Shown here: positions 1-11,004 of the stretch, one piece after another
Numbering within the stretch: the stretch's first letter is position 1
Layout: the number at the start of each line of letters is the position of its first letter
DNA from: Pyrenophora tritici-repentis
Taxonomy: Eukaryota > Ascomycota > Dothideomycetes > Pleosporales > Pleosporaceae
DNA: 64,000 nucleotides
Reading direction: 5' to 3'
Assembly: GCF_003171515.1 (NCBI RefSeq)
Contig: NC_089397.1
Span: forward strand, 806,001-870,000
The notes under the pieces: model-generated
Told to the model about the DNA's origin: nothing
What the model saw: only the letters and a program-made list of their open reading frames with translations
Databases searched by the model: none
Made by a program: the position numbers and the translations under genes

Positions 1-309
1 CCCCACGAGCATACTATTGGACTTGCTCGTGATACCCAGAAAGCGCCTTCTCATCCTCGCATGATACGGTGATACTTGCCCAAACCCCAACGCCGTATCC
101 AGATATGTTACAGATTGCCATGAACCCCGGGAAACAAAACTTGGTCATTATCGTCGTGCTGTATGGGGAGCAGAGACCAATGGGTATTTCGTCTATGCAC
201 CGGGGGTGTACCGTCGAATGTGGCGGTTTCGTGTCCGTTTTGTTTCGGTAGTTGTCTATTTCCTCTACCGTGTTGGTGGGCAATGGTGCGAAGTGTGGGG
301 AAGATGGAT

Positions 310-1275
310 TCAGGTCCCAGTCTGGCGCTGCTGTTGAGTCATGACCCAGCGCATCTTATCGCGAGTCTGGCACAGCGAGTCAACCAGTTCTTGGGCCTCA
401 CGCTCCTTCTCGGGGAGTACACGTCGCAGCTTCTCTGCCTCCTGGACGAGCTGCTCCACCTCCTTTTTGTGCTCGGTCTTGTAAGCCTCCATGAGATTGG
501 TCAGCTTGGCCTCGGTGCGGATAGCTCGTGACGACTCGTGTTGGAGCTGGTCGCTGATGATGGCCTGGCGCTTGATCTTGTCGGCGTCCTCGAGGCGCTT
601 CCTTCGCAGCTCGTTCAGCTCGTCGTTGATCTGGCGGATTTTGCGCTCGTATCCCTCTGTCATGCGCTTGAAGCCATCGCGGGCAGTCTCAAGGTTGGTG
701 TCGGCCATTCCCTTCATCTCGTATGCTTGTGACAGCTGCCGTTGTGTCTCGGACCGCGTGTCTCCGAGCATCTTCAGGGCTTCCTCGGCGCGCAGCTCTG
801 CGGACTTCCTCCTGGCAACTTCGATGTCCAGCAATGCCTTGAGCTCTTCCAGCTTCCGGTCTTTGCGTTCGATGGCTCGAGCATTGGTACTGGCGAGAAC
901 CTGCCAGTGCTCGTACTCGGCGCGAGAATCCTCGGCTTTGGTTTGGGCGGCCGACACTCGTTTGGCCTCGTCTTCTCGCGCAAGCTTCTCGGCTCGCAGC
1001 TCGCGACGCAGACGATCGTTTTCTTGCGTGATCTTATCAATGTACTGCGATGTCTTGGAGTTGGGTGTGTTGTAGTGGTTTGGGCGCGCCCATGAGCTGT
1101 TCTCGTCGGCGCTCATGGGGCTCAGAGGGCTCATGGGGGGCTTGTCGACAGCGAGCGGGCCTGAGACGTTGCGGGGTGAGGTGTGTGGCGGCATCGTGGT
1201 GGGTGAGGTGTTGCGTGGTAGTGCAGCGTCTGCAGTGCGAGAAGTGTCGTCCGAGGTCCAAGCTGACCCGGTCAT
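310..1275 (-). CDS. SHE3-like coiled-coil protein
   Basis: Single-exon reading frame of 321 residues. The first ~75 residues are Ser/Thr/Pro-rich and disordered, with MSPLSP-type repeats. Residues ~80-315 are an almost unbroken coiled coil rich in Glu, Arg, Lys and Ala (for example ITQENDRLRRELRAEK). This layout resembles the fungal SHE3 family (SWI5-dependent HO expression protein 3), an adaptor that links mRNA cargo to a class V myosin in yeast; in filamentous fungi the role is less clear. The family call rests on the coiled-coil pattern and general likeness, so another coiled-coil adaptor is possible. A 5' non-coding exon cannot be excluded. The start is preceded by a two-codon upstream frame that overlaps it. 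Confidence 0.55.
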   Translation of the reverse strand: MTGSAWTSDDTSRTADAALPRNTSPTTMPPHTSPRNVSGPLAVDKPPMSPLSPMSADENSSWARPNHYNTPNSKTSQYIDKITQENDRLRRELRAEKLAREDEAKRVSAAQTKAEDSRAEYEHWQVLASTNARAIERKDRKLEELKALLDIEVARRKSAELRAEEALKMLGDTRSETQRQLSQAYEMKGMADTNLETARDGFKRMTEGYERKIRQINDELNELRRKRLEDADKIKRQAIISDQLQHESSRAIRTEAKLTNLMEAYKTEHKKEVEQLVQEAEKLRRVLPEKEREAQELVDSLCQTRDKMRWVMTQQQRQTGT

Positions 1276-1280
1276 GTCAT
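1272..1280 (-). promoter_or_regulatory. Minimal upstream ORF overlapping the start codon
   Basis: On the minus strand an ATG at 1280-1278 opens a Met-Thr-stop frame whose TGA (1274-1272) overlaps the ATG of the SHE3-like gene in an ATGA arrangement. Ribosomes reading it would terminate on top of the main start. It matters only if transcription starts upstream, which the sequence does not show. Confidence 0.4.
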
Positions 1281-2380
1281 GCTTTTGGTTGTTGTTGTTG
1301 AAGGGGAGATTGGGGAGTTGCGGTGCGGAATCTTTGTTGACGGGGTTAGCATCGAAACTGGACTATGCGTGAGAGTGTGAAAAGTGGGTGCGGGCAAGAC
1401 AATGGGAATTGGGATCTGGGAAAGCCGGCCTGGCTAGGAAAGATGTTTATGCAGCCTGCAGCCGCCGTAATCAGGGCGACGGCTCATCCGCCGTATTTAG
1501 GAGTGACAGGGGTGCGTCAAGCGCTAAGACTTACCTGGTTCCTTGGGAACCTCCGCTTTCTTCCTGTGCAGGATCCTGCTCCAGGACCGCATCTCCCCAG
1601 CACCGCAGATATAGCTGCGGGCTCCCCTTCTGTCTTTGATTAGCTAGGGTTCCAAGACTAAACAGAGCCACTGCGCCGCTTCTTGCCAATTCAGCAGCAA
1701 TCTGGTGGAGATTGTCTGCCAAAGCAAAAGGAAACCATAGCTTCAGCCTGGCTTGAGGGCCTCTTTTACCTTTTGTTTGAGATTGTAGTCCCGAAAGAAA
1801 GTCTTTCCTTCACCAGAGTGTTAGTGTGTGTCTTATGTTAGCTGGTCGTGGTCTGGCAAGCGGTGGGTGTCGTGAGTGTAGTTGGTTAGGAGTCAAGTCA
1901 GGCACAAGAAGAAACTATCTACAGCTTTGAAAAACCAAGCTAGCAGTTTCCTGCCGCTATTCGACTTCACCTTCACTTTCACTACACATGTTCAACTTCA
2001 TCGTGAACTGCGCATACTACGCTAACACTGCGCCAATCAACGGCGATCCCTGACTAGGCATCCGCCACCAAGTGGGGCTAACAACAGCCCTACCACAAAG
2101 TGACGTGTGCCGATTCCACAACCATGAAACACGGTAAGATGTCTAGGCCTGTTGGCCTTTGCGACGTTATGCGGCAGCTAGGCCTGACACGAGGGGTATA
2201 CGAGGAGACCTTTAGTGTACCATAACTCTGATATTACGCTACTAATGATACTGCGACGGCATCCAGGCAGCATCATCCCGGGATAGGATCTTGTAATGAC
2301 AGTGCAAGAGCTCATATACACAAATGAAATGGATATCATTCCTTAGATATGTACATCTGTCCGCCCAACTCAATACGTGT
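1281..2380. other. Intergenic, no gene seen
   Basis: Between the 5' end of the SHE3-like gene and the 3' end of the complex I gene. I see only short chance reading frames, with no tRNA and no clear repeat. The part near 1281-1900 probably holds the promoter and leader of the SHE3-like gene. Confidence 0.5.
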
Positions 2381-3175
2381 CTAGAACATATCGGGCGCCT
2401 TCTTGACGCGCGTCTTGCCTTCAAATGGCTTCTCAGACGAGATGTCGTTGTTCCGCAGCTTCTCCAACTTGCGCTCATTGTCTTCGTATGCGAGTTTCTT
2501 GTACTTCTCGATTACCTTGTCCATCTGAACTTGGCTTCCTGCAGGGACGTTGTAAGGCGATCCAACGTTCATGATCCTGTATTCGTCAGCATGAGCCACA
2601 CACGCCAACTCCTTCTCCATGCACAAGTCTGCAGCCATCCCCCAGTCTAGCCTTGGTCTATTCCCAGTTGCATGTTATTCGCTCAATGGTACGTACTCGG
2701 GGAACTTCATTTCAACGTGCGGTTGGGGCCGGGTCTTCAAGAATAGCACCCTGTCCTCACCCGCCTGCTCGATCATGCGCACGTGCAAGTCGTTTTGCGA
2801 CGTCCACTTGTCGTGTAGTCCATCTGTAGCATTGGAGATCATGCGTGTGAAGTAAGGCTCGTTATTGTCGCCGTCGCTTCGTGACATGGTGTAGATGGCT
2901 AAGCCAGTGGGGATGACGCCTATCGTCGCCCAAAAGCCATACTACATGCCAATTGGGTCAGCATTATTCTTTCAGGGACATTCCAGTGTCATGGACGGGG
3001 CCTAGGGATATCGGGGAGAAGCAATGGGCGCTTGACATACCCCAATGGGCTCATCGACTGTGTGGTGAGGGTGGGCGTGGGCGTGCTCATCGTGAGCGAA
3101 TCGGCGCGACTGGCGCGATAGAGAAGTTCGGCTCGTGCGGCCAGCAGTCACTGCTGCTCTACGAAGTGACTGCAT
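2381..3175 (-). CDS. NADH:ubiquinone oxidoreductase 17.8 kDa-type subunit
   Basis: Three exons on the minus strand: 3175-3041, 2941-2697 and 2651-2381, with introns of 99 and 45 bp and GTATGT / GTACGT donors. The joined frame is 216 residues. It begins MQSLRRAAVTA followed by an Arg/Ser-rich, acid-poor stretch, a typical mitochondrial presequence, then a His-rich patch (HDEHAHAHPHH), then one hydrophobic segment (YGFWATIGVIPTGLAIYTM, encoded across the first splice site), then a soluble tail with VGSPYNVPAGSQVQMDKV. This layout fits the fungal accessory subunit of respiratory complex I called 17.8 kDa in Neurospora, a single-span inner-membrane protein. Another in-frame Met exists 24 codons upstream, but the presequence starts best at 3175. 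Confidence 0.72.
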
Positions 3176-4006
3176 CGTGGAATCGTGGGCTGTCGTTGAT
3201 GTCGTCGCAGTTCGCGATGATGCGAGCTTCGAGATGCGCTTAGTCACCCTACCTAGCGGCTTGGCGCACCTTGTCCTTCACCCTCAGCATGCACTTCCTA
3301 TTCGAGCACTCAACCATCCTATGCTGTCACATCGATTCGACATACAACGATCCTCTCATAATACAAATGTCCAGAACTGTATATTCACCAGCCACGTATT
3401 GAAAACTATAGTGAGACTAATGCTCTTGGTTTCGCGCAGGGCGATGTGTCCCTGGGAGCCGGGCTGTAGTGTTGAGATGGGCGGGCCTAATCTGGGGTAA
3501 TATGTGGATAGAGCACCACTGGCGATTTTCATGTATGTTGGCATACATGCAGGCCTGTAAGGTGTCTAGCACAACCAACACATGATATAGAATGCGAGAC
3601 ATCGTCGACACACACAAGACATGCTAACCAAAGGATGCGGCATTGAGATCATGTAATGAACGACACTTTTTACATTGAAGTCGCGCAGTTTTGACTGCGA
3701 TAGCTATCGTGGAGCCATCTGCATACGCTGCTGAAGTGAACTATCGCTATCTTTCGAGTAATCTCGATTCTTCCCCCACCATGAGACCTTCAGATTTTGC
3801 ATGTTTGAATGCCGCCATATCGTTGACCCAAGGCAATGAGAAGGAAAAAATCAAATCAAAGATCTTAAGTAAGCCATGCTCGGACAAGGTACCCATCCTC
3901 TTCTCCAGTGATGTGCTCTTCTGATCTTTGGACGCTACAGGAAAACAGTAGAAAGGGTTGGTAGCTTGTGAGAAGAGGTCGACTACCTTGGTCCAGAGGA
4001 AGGTGT
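3176..4006. other. Intergenic, no gene seen
   Basis: It holds the upstream region of the complex I subunit gene and the 3' region of the Lys-rich nuclear protein gene. Only short frames are present, none with recognisable protein character. Confidence 0.45.
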
Positions 4007-4640
4007 CTAGACTTTTTCGATAGTCTCCTCCGGAGCCCCTTCCGGGTCGGTCTCCATCTGGAAGTCCTCGTTCTCCTCGGACTTGGCTGTTGTGCATCTG
4101 TTAGTATTGAATGAAGATTACATAATAAGCTCGCGGGGTATGCGTACCTTCGTCATCGGACACCTTCTTGCCACGGGTGGTTTTCTTCTTGGGAGAAGAC
4201 TCGCCGTCGACGTCCTGCTTCTTGGGGGCGCGCTTGCGAGGGGTTGGGGTCTTCTTGGGAGTGGTAGCAGCGGGACCCTCCTCGCCGTCAGCTTTCTTAG
4301 CAGCAGCAGCCTTCTTGCGAGGTGTCTTCTTGGGAGTGACCGGGGCAGTGCCATCAGGAGCTGGAGTCAGCTTGACCCTGATCTTGGCCCATGCGTTTCT
4401 AGCAGAACCCGGGTTGGTCATACTGGCATAGGCGGCGAGCTTGTCAAAGTCGATCTATGACTTGTGTAAGTGATGTGTATGAAACAGCCAATATGCGCAA
4501 CTTCACATGCACTGAGCTCAACTTACGTCGGGAGGACCGGACTTGAGCGACTGCATGGCCCATCCGAGCATCTGAAGCTCTCGCTCAGTGAACTGAGGGA
4601 CGCCGCCATTGGCAGAGACAGGGTTGTCGTTCTCAGACAT
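4007..4640 (-). CDS. Small Lys-rich nuclear protein with Myb/SANT-like head
   Basis: Three exons: 4640-4527, 4454-4148 and 4086-4007, 166 residues in all. The N-terminal ~55 residues (FTERELQMLGWAMQSL ... DFDKLAAYASMTNPGSARNAW) look like a small helical SANT/Myb-like unit known from many short fungal proteins. Residues ~65-140 are very basic, with repeated TPKKTPRKK and TPRKRAPKK blocks like histone H1 tails or AT-hooks, and the last ~25 residues are acidic. This composition suggests a chromatin-bound protein. No specific function is known to me. The gene starts at the Met of MSENDN; the longer frame upstream reads through 5' leader sequence. Confidence 0.7.
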
Positions 4641-5587
4641 GTTGACGATGCGGTGTGGTGGAAGTTGTATGTGTCGATGTTGAAGATATAGAGTGCAAGA
4701 TTGTAAAGGTAATGGAGGAAAGATGCAGGAGAGGAGGTGAGTCTCAGTGCATATGTACGAAAACTCACTGGCGCGACTACGGTAATGTCGGGCAGGTGAA
4801 AGTGAGTGCACAGCGAGGCAGATGCAGCATGATCATCGTCGAATCATAAATCACCTCGCATATCATGACACGAGTCTCTGAAAGTGTTGCTCGCCATTGG
4901 TTGCCACACGCACGTGGTTGCTGCGGAGACGAAGTGAAAGTGAGTCGCGAGCCTGCCAAGACTGGCAGAACAGCCCAGAGTCATGAGAGACAGGTGCATC
5001 TATTCAGTCTAAATACATAAAACGTAAATCGGGGTTTAAAGGCTGTCGTAACAAGTATAGTCATTGAGCTTCTTATTCATCTCTTTCTGATGTAGTGGGT
5101 GCGGTCAGTTGTGCGAAAAAAGTACCTAGATTCTCAAGACTATACCGTCTCCTTCAAAACAGAACCATATCAACAGGACTAATTGGAGCTGTAAACATTC
5201 ATCTCTGGGATTGTTGCGCAAAGCAGCTTTGCTCCTGCCGCTGTGGTGAGAGTCGTAACTGCTGCCTTCAGGACTGAAAGACAGTGCGTCGCTGCCACAA
5301 GAGCCATAAACAAAACACACGGCTGTCATCGACCTACGAAGACTCCAGAGAGTGCAAAAGCCAGCAAAATTCAAGAAAAGCGCATAGTTGAGGTTGACCT
5401 GTGACTGACGATGGGCGACCTGGACCCACAGCGTTTCTCCACGCATGACTCGTGGGACAAGCGATCAACACCAGCGCCCGAATCGCCGACAGAGGAGCCG
5501 TTGGAGATTGAGGGGTCTGGCCTGGTACCCAAACGTACCAAACACATCAAGTTCACCACCGATAAATACAGAATCAAAAGCAACAGG
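4641..5587. other. Divergent intergenic region
   Basis: It separates the Lys-rich protein gene (minus) from the capping protein gene (plus). Two GTGAAAGTGAGTG-like copies lie at ~4795 and ~4934. The last 177 bp form an open in-frame extension of the capping protein reading frame from an ATG at 5411, described under that gene. Confidence 0.4.
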
Positions 5588-6544
5588 ATGGCGGACCCTA
5601 TTGACAGCGCTCTGTAAGACAAGTTGCACCGCGCATTTCCCCACCTGCTAATAGCTGCAGCGACCTCCTCCGCCGACTGAATCCCAAGGACGTCAAGAGC
5701 AATGTCGACCACATTATTCAGCTCAACCCATCGCTTGAAGAAGACCTCCTCGAATCCGTCGATATCCCGCTTACCGTGAAGAAATGCTCAAAGACGAAGC
5801 GCGACTTCTTATGCTGCGACTACAACCGCGACGGTGACAGCTGGAGAAGTCCATGGAGCAACGAGTTCGAGCCGCCCATTGAAGAAGGTGTCACGCCTAG
5901 TGATCGTGTCCGTAAGATGGAGGTCAAGGCAAACGAGGCTTTCGATGTGTACAGGGAGCTGTGAGTGCTATGCAGCGAGCTTGGGAAAGCTAGGGAAAGT
6001 TTGTGGGGCACGACTGACGTGGGCAGATACTTCGAGGGTGGCATATCGAGCGTTTACCTATGGGACATGGACGATGGATTCGCAGGATGCGTTCTTCTCA
6101 AGAAGAGTATGCTCGTATCTCTCGACCACCATCCACCTGCTAACGTAGGCAGCCGTCAACCCCACACCTAAGAGCTCCGGCAGCTGGGACAGCATCCACG
6201 TGTTTGACGCCCAAGACCGTGCCCGAACATCTCACTACAAACTCACCTCTACTGTTATTCTCTCCCTTGGCACTGACAGCGAATCGCTCGGCGGTCTCGA
6301 TCTCTCTGGTAATATGGTGCGTCAAGTAGAAGCCGACATGGCCGTCGAGGATGATACCTCGCACGTCGCCAACATCGGCAAGATGGTCGAGGATATGGAG
6401 CTCAAGATGCGTAACCTGTTGCAAGAGGTGTACTTCGGAAAGGCCAAGGATGTTGTGGGGGACCTGAGGAGCATCCCATCACTCAGTCAGACGAACAAGG
6501 ACCGCGCAACACAGAGGGAGATGATCAACAGCATGGGACGGTAG
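5588..6544 (+). CDS. CAP2: F-actin-capping protein subunit beta
   Basis: Four exons: 5588-5613, 5661-5960, 6027-6106 and 6153-6544, 265 residues, the usual length for the family. The start MADPIDSAL followed by [10 protein letters not shown] across the first intron matches the conserved N terminus of CapZ beta. [25 protein letters not shown] and SWDSIHVFD are further family blocks. The protein forms a heterodimer with the alpha subunit that caps actin filament barbed ends at cortical patches. Branch-point-like CTAAT/CTAAC precedes the 5660 and 6152 acceptors. An in-frame ATG at 5411 would add 59 polar residues without family likeness; I prefer 5588. Confidence 0.93.
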
Positions 6545-7153
6545 GTAGGCTGTAGTGTTGGCGTAGAGAGACGGTATGAGATAGACGATATTATATCCAT
6601 GCGCTTGGGCAAAGGATCCCCACGGGGCATCGTAAGCTGAAGCAATTTTTCCAACATTATGCGCCTATTTCTACGTCTTGTATTCTGCTCTGTTTGCGAA
6701 TTACTGCGTTCAACATTGAATGGGTTGTTGTAAGTACTTCGAATCAGTCTGTGGAGTGAACTAAGTGCATAGATCCAAAGGATTGTTCCAACAAATAGCA
6801 GGTGTATACAGACATATCTGCCAGGCCCATTGGTCAGCTTTCTGGTGCTGTACGGGTACGTAGATAGTCACTGCCTGAGTATCTTTCAAGAACACGTGGA
6901 AAATTGCGTTGCTCTTGTCCAACTCATCTTAATACGCCTGACGAGGCTTTCATCTGCGCACTCTCCACTCTTCTGCATTCTACCACAATCTACCACACTA
7001 CTAGATTATACGATCCATTCACTTAAACCATTTTTCTCATCACATTTATTGTAGCCTCTCCTAACTAGAACATACTAGTCGCCTCACCACCCGCGAGGTC
7101 TTTGAACCTTCGCATATAACACATTTTTCTTGCGGAGCCTTCTCGTGCTCAGC
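6545..7153. other. Intergenic, no gene seen
   Basis: It carries the capping protein 3' region and the promoter of the next gene. No RNA gene or repeat is visible. Confidence 0.45.
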
Positions 7154-8383
7154 ATGTCTATGCCTGCAGAACCAACAACGGCTGGCAAACGCCGTAGAGG
7201 CCCATTTTTTGGCATGTTGAAATATATGTCTACCAAGTTGACCGCTCGACCATCCGAACGTGAACGGACGTCAAAGGGGCCATCTTCACACACGCCTCCC
7301 GAGGTTCACTCGGACTCAACTGAAACTATTGATGCGATACCTAAGGAAGTGATGGCATATGAGACGTACACACTTCCTGTCAAGCCAGAAGAAACGGCAG
7401 CAAACAAGGAACAAAATGCTAAGCAGAAGAGGGTGTTGAAGAAGGCGAGAAAGAGAAAGGTGGAGGCAAAGAAAGCAGAAGGGGCAAAGCGGTCGGAGAA
7501 GGATGAGAAGGCAAAGGAAGCAGCGGAGGTAGAGGAGTTGGGGAAGGAAGAGTGGATGACCGCGCCTGAACCCGACCTTCACGCGGAGCACGCGTCGAAC
7601 GAGAGCCATAGCAATGACGGCGGTGTAAAAGAGAAGGCCGATTCACCAATACTCGAAGTCGACGCAGATGAAACAGCTCGAAGGGCTTCGTTACAACCCA
7701 TAATACCCCCTTCCCACCTTACCCTCCCCGCCACCTATCACAGCCGCATTGTCGAATGGCTACAAGAAATTGAACAGCATAACGCAACCGCATCATCGGC
7801 AACACAAGCCAGCACCCTACAAGAAGCATACGATGCCGGTTTCCACGACGGTTCAAAGGCTGAACAAAAGAACCGACAAGACCTCCTCGAGACCGCCACA
7901 TGTGAAGGCTACGAAAAGGGCCAGAAAGCAGCGGGATCAATCAATAAAGACGACCGAGACGCCATCGCGCGCCAACAGGGCTACATCGAAGGATACGAGC
8001 GAGGGCTCCAACAAGGCACTGGAATGACTACAGAAGATATAGAACATCTTCTGGATGAATCAAGAGGAATAAGCACAAGGGCGGCGCAGGCGGACAGGAA
8101 TGCTGAGGTCGTTAGCGTACTTGTGAGGAAACAGGAAGAGCAGTTGAAATTGGCTAGAGCGGTATTGAGGTATTTTTGTGAAACAAGCGAGGAGAAAGAT
8201 AACGAGGAAGAGGAAGGGGAGGAAGAGCGGAGGCTTGCTGTTGAGCGAGTGAGGCAGATGGGTTGGTTGGGTAAAGGGAGTAGTAATGGTGGAGATAGCG
8301 ACAGGGATGACGAGGATAACGATCACGGTGGTACTAATACCGCCGATGACCATTCAAATGGGGACACGCAGATGATTAAGTAA
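7154..8383 (+). CDS. Unknown highly charged protein with GX3G helical repeats
   Basis: Intron-free frame of 409 residues from the ATG at 7154. Residues ~1-40 are basic. Residues ~85-145 are a Lys/Glu/Ala-rich block, probably one long helix. Residues ~225-300 contain repeated Tyr-x2-Gly-x3-Gly units (YDAGFHDGSKAEQ, GYEKGQKAAG, GYIEGYERGLQQG). These resemble the Gly-x3 helical repeats of Yae1-type and FliH-type proteins, though this alone does not show kinship. The tail is acidic, with Asp/Asn/Gly repeats. There is no signal peptide or membrane segment. I do not recognise a family; it may be restricted to related fungi. Confidence 0.65.
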   Translation: MSMPAEPTTAGKRRRGPFFGMLKYMSTKLTARPSERERTSKGPSSHTPPEVHSDSTETIDAIPKEVMAYETYTLPVKPEETAANKEQNAKQKRVLKKARKRKVEAKKAEGAKRSEKDEKAKEAAEVEELGKEEWMTAPEPDLHAEHASNESHSNDGGVKEKADSPILEVDADETARRASLQPIIPPSHLTLPATYHSRIVEWLQEIEQHNATASSATQASTLQEAYDAGFHDGSKAEQKNRQDLLETATCEGYEKGQKAAGSINKDDRDAIARQQGYIEGYERGLQQGTGMTTEDIEHLLDESRGISTRAAQADRNAEVVSVLVRKQEEQLKLARAVLRYFCETSEEKDNEEEEGEEERRLAVERVRQMGWLGKGSSNGGDSDRDDEDNDHGGTNTADDHSNGDTQMIK

Positions 8384-8819
8384 AGCATCGGGTTGGACAG
8401 CTCTCCAGGTCATACAGCAGGGCTCCAGCGCAGATGGTATCAAGTAAGGAGATTATAGGAGTGTTCTGGGTCACATGAGAACTTCAGCGTGTATATACTA
8501 CATGACAAGATCACCAGTAAGCTCTCTAAAGGGGCTTTAAATTTATGCCATTCCAGAAAGATTAGTCGGCTTTTGCACTTAAATATACACGTGTGTGATT
8601 CTGCGCGATGTTGGCGTCATCTTCTTATCGGTGATGTAAGTTTGGACATTGGGAGGGTTGTGGAAGTGAGATAAGCAGACACGGCGTCAAATTTTGGCAA
8701 GACGATTAGGCATATCTTGCCTTGGCGAGATATTTGATTACTGGATATCTTTGCTTTCAGACTAATGGTTTCCAAGAGCTCATTCGAAATTTACTGCTTC
8801 AACTGAAAACATAGGGGAT
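8384..8819. other. Convergent intergenic region
   Basis: 3' flanks of the two convergent genes; no coding signal seen. Confidence 0.4.
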
Positions 8820-9493
8820 TCAATGAACTGTCTGTATTGGCCCCTGTTCCCGGATTATCTTCACCTCTTTTCCATGTGCCTTCTCCAAGCTGCTCTGGAG
8901 CTCCGTAACTACCCAAGCTATGGACTCCTCGGACAGTGAATCAAATGCAGACTCTGAATCGAATTCCACTATACGGAGATAAACACAAGTCAAATTCGGA
9001 AGATGCTCGGCGACGCGGAGCAGCTCAAAATAGTCGAAGAAGGCCACGGGATATTGGGACATAGCGATGCGAAAGACGATCTCCTTCACAGCTTTCTTGA
9101 TAGCAGATGGCAAAGTGATCGTCCACATCACACCCGGGAACCGGTGAGGAAAATCGAGAACGACTGTGCGGAGTGGCAACGCTGCTGTCTCAGCATAGAG
9201 TTGGCGGCACGTAGCCGGGATCAGAATTCGCTGTCTCAGGCAGTTACAGTCTATAAGCCTGGGGTGCTCTAGACCGTAATAAAGCGAGCAGAAGGTTTTG
9301 TATCGTATTGGATCAAATACGTAGTCGTAGACACGATTCCGGAGTTCGGCAGGTAGGCGAAGTAGAGGGGAGTCTCGTGCATTAGCTGCGGTGCTGCAGA
9401 GAAATTAGTTTCACACTCGCTATCAGGATATAATACATACATGATATCAAGGCGTGTGGAAGACTCTAGGGCTCCATGCTTGGGTTCTGACAT
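8820..9493 (-). CDS. 2EXR-domain protein
   Basis: Two exons: 9493-9441 and 9393-8820, 208 residues. Unspliced, the frame appears shifted inside the key motif. Removing the 47-bp GTATGT..CTGCAG intron (phase 2) restores a clean frame reading SPLLRLPAELRNRVYDYVF, the signature of the fungal 2EXR family, followed by an (I)PATCRQLYAE block. These proteins are numerous in dothideomycetes and their function is mostly unknown; they resemble F-box-like proteins without a proven partner. The rest is alternating hydrophobic and charged sequence ending near IKIIREQGPIQTVH-like residues. Its exon layout matches the two other 2EXR genes in the window. Confidence 0.75.
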
Positions 9494-10228
9494 TTTTGAT
9501 ATTGTCGGATCAATTTCGTTTGATGGAGGTGTTAGCAGATAGTGGAGTGACTTAACTCCAGCGTAAATATTCCTCTTCACGACTTTAGCCTAGATCAGAG
9601 ATTTTTCGTGCTAGAATATAAAATTTACTAAGAACGATAATGTTCGTAATGTAAATGTGTGGTCTTCGCTGGGATCCGCTTTTGTTGTTGGTACCGAGAC
9701 GCTCGCAGCCATGATCTCTGTATTATACCCAATGAGCGTGTATGTACTTCGATGAGCCATTGCATCTTTTCCGAAGTTCATATTTATCTGCGGCTCTTGA
9801 AACGATGACAATAGAAGTTTGGCCAAAGTGCAAGTACGGTATACAAAAGGTGTGACGTCTCTATGAGCAAGCGTGCGCTAACGCTGAGACTCTTGCAGTG
9901 GGCTATTTCTGCCATTTGCGCACCGACGAACCGCCGTGGACAACTCAAGCCCGCTCCAAGACAATTGTGCTCAACTGGACTAAAGGGCTCACTACAATAT
10001 GTGTACAGTCGTACACTACGAATGCTTGTGCCCTGTTTTCTTGCATGTCTGGCTGTAACAAGCATGATAGAGAGATGTCCCTGTAGCCGCGTGGGCGCTT
10101 AAGAGAACGGCCCCGCCCCCCAGAGCTCGCATGGTCGTCAGGTTTCATCATCTTCTCGTTTCCAATAAGTTATGCGTCTTCCAACCTGCGCCTTCTTACT
10201 TCCTTTTCTGAGTAGGCCAATTTGCAAA
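9494..10228. other. Intergenic, no gene seen
   Basis: Upstream regions of the divergent 2EXR and acetyltransferase genes. Several overlapping short frames exist on both strands but none has protein-like composition. Confidence 0.4.
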
Positions 10229-11004
10229 ATGACTTCTCTGCTGGTTCGCCCCGTACAGCATGCAGATGTTGCGACATGTACAGCTCTTCGCACGGTAACA
10301 TTGGGATCTCTGGTTATTGGTCGCCCACCTCCGTTTCCAGACTACAAAGAAGACCAGATGGTGTCAATAAAAAATGACCTTGATAATAAGCCTCATGTGC
10401 ACCACTTGAAAGTCGTGGATACGGAAAGCGACGACGAAATTATCGCCTACGCAAAATGGGAAATCTATCCACAGGGGCGTCCCGATCTTGAAGGTCTGAA
10501 GCAGCCGATGGACGATGAGTCGAAGAAGGTGGATCAGTACGGCCGACTAAGAGAAGCTGCGCATGAATACTTTTGCACTCGCAACGGTGAAATGGGCAAG
10601 CATCCACATATACGTGAGTTGAACGAAAATGTCCGAGTCCACAAGCCGAAAATGCATACTCATGTTGCAACCATACAGTCTTAGCCCTTCTTGTCACCGC
10701 ACCTCAGCACAGACGAAGAGGTGCTGGTAGCCTTCTAGTACAATGGGGCATTGCAAAATCAGAAGAGTTGGGGCTTCCTGCCTATCTGCAAGCCTCTGCT
10801 CAGGGTCAGCGACTGTATCAAAGTCATGGGTTCAAAGACATCGATACAGTCGAATTCAACCTGACAGATTTTGGGTTAGAGGGTATGGAAAAGATGACCG
10901 AAATGATTCGACATCCAGTCACTTTCGAGAAAACTGAGGTGGGAATCTCTGCTCAGACCCATGCAGGGGCCGATATGGCTTCTGGCGAAGCCGCGAAGGA
11001 ATAG
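10229..11004 (+). CDS. GNAT-family N-acetyltransferase
   Basis: Two exons: 10229-10613 and 10679-11004, 236 residues. The beginning (LLVRPVQHADVATCTALRT) is the first strand-helix unit of GNAT enzymes. The second exon opens with LLALLVTAPQHRRRGAGSLL, where QHRRRGAG is the acetyl-CoA pyrophosphate loop (motif A, Q/R-x2-G-x-G/A). ASAQGQRLYQSHGFKDID is the C-terminal motif B with its usual Tyr and Gly-Phe. The enzyme should move an acetyl group from acetyl-CoA to an amine; the substrate cannot be told. I start at the Met of MTSLLVRP; an in-frame Met 19 codons upstream would add a hydrophobic leader that looks like 5' leader read-through. Confidence 0.85.

Noticed and set aside
491..1075. Ser-rich plus-strand frame of 194 codons
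   Set aside because: Antisense of the SHE3-like coiled coil; its composition follows from the Glu/Arg codons of the other strand.
9269..9580. An apparent one-base frameshift in the 2EXR motif of the gene at 8820-9493
   Set aside because: Removing a 47-bp GTATGT..CTGCAG intron puts the whole motif in one frame, so the gene is intact.
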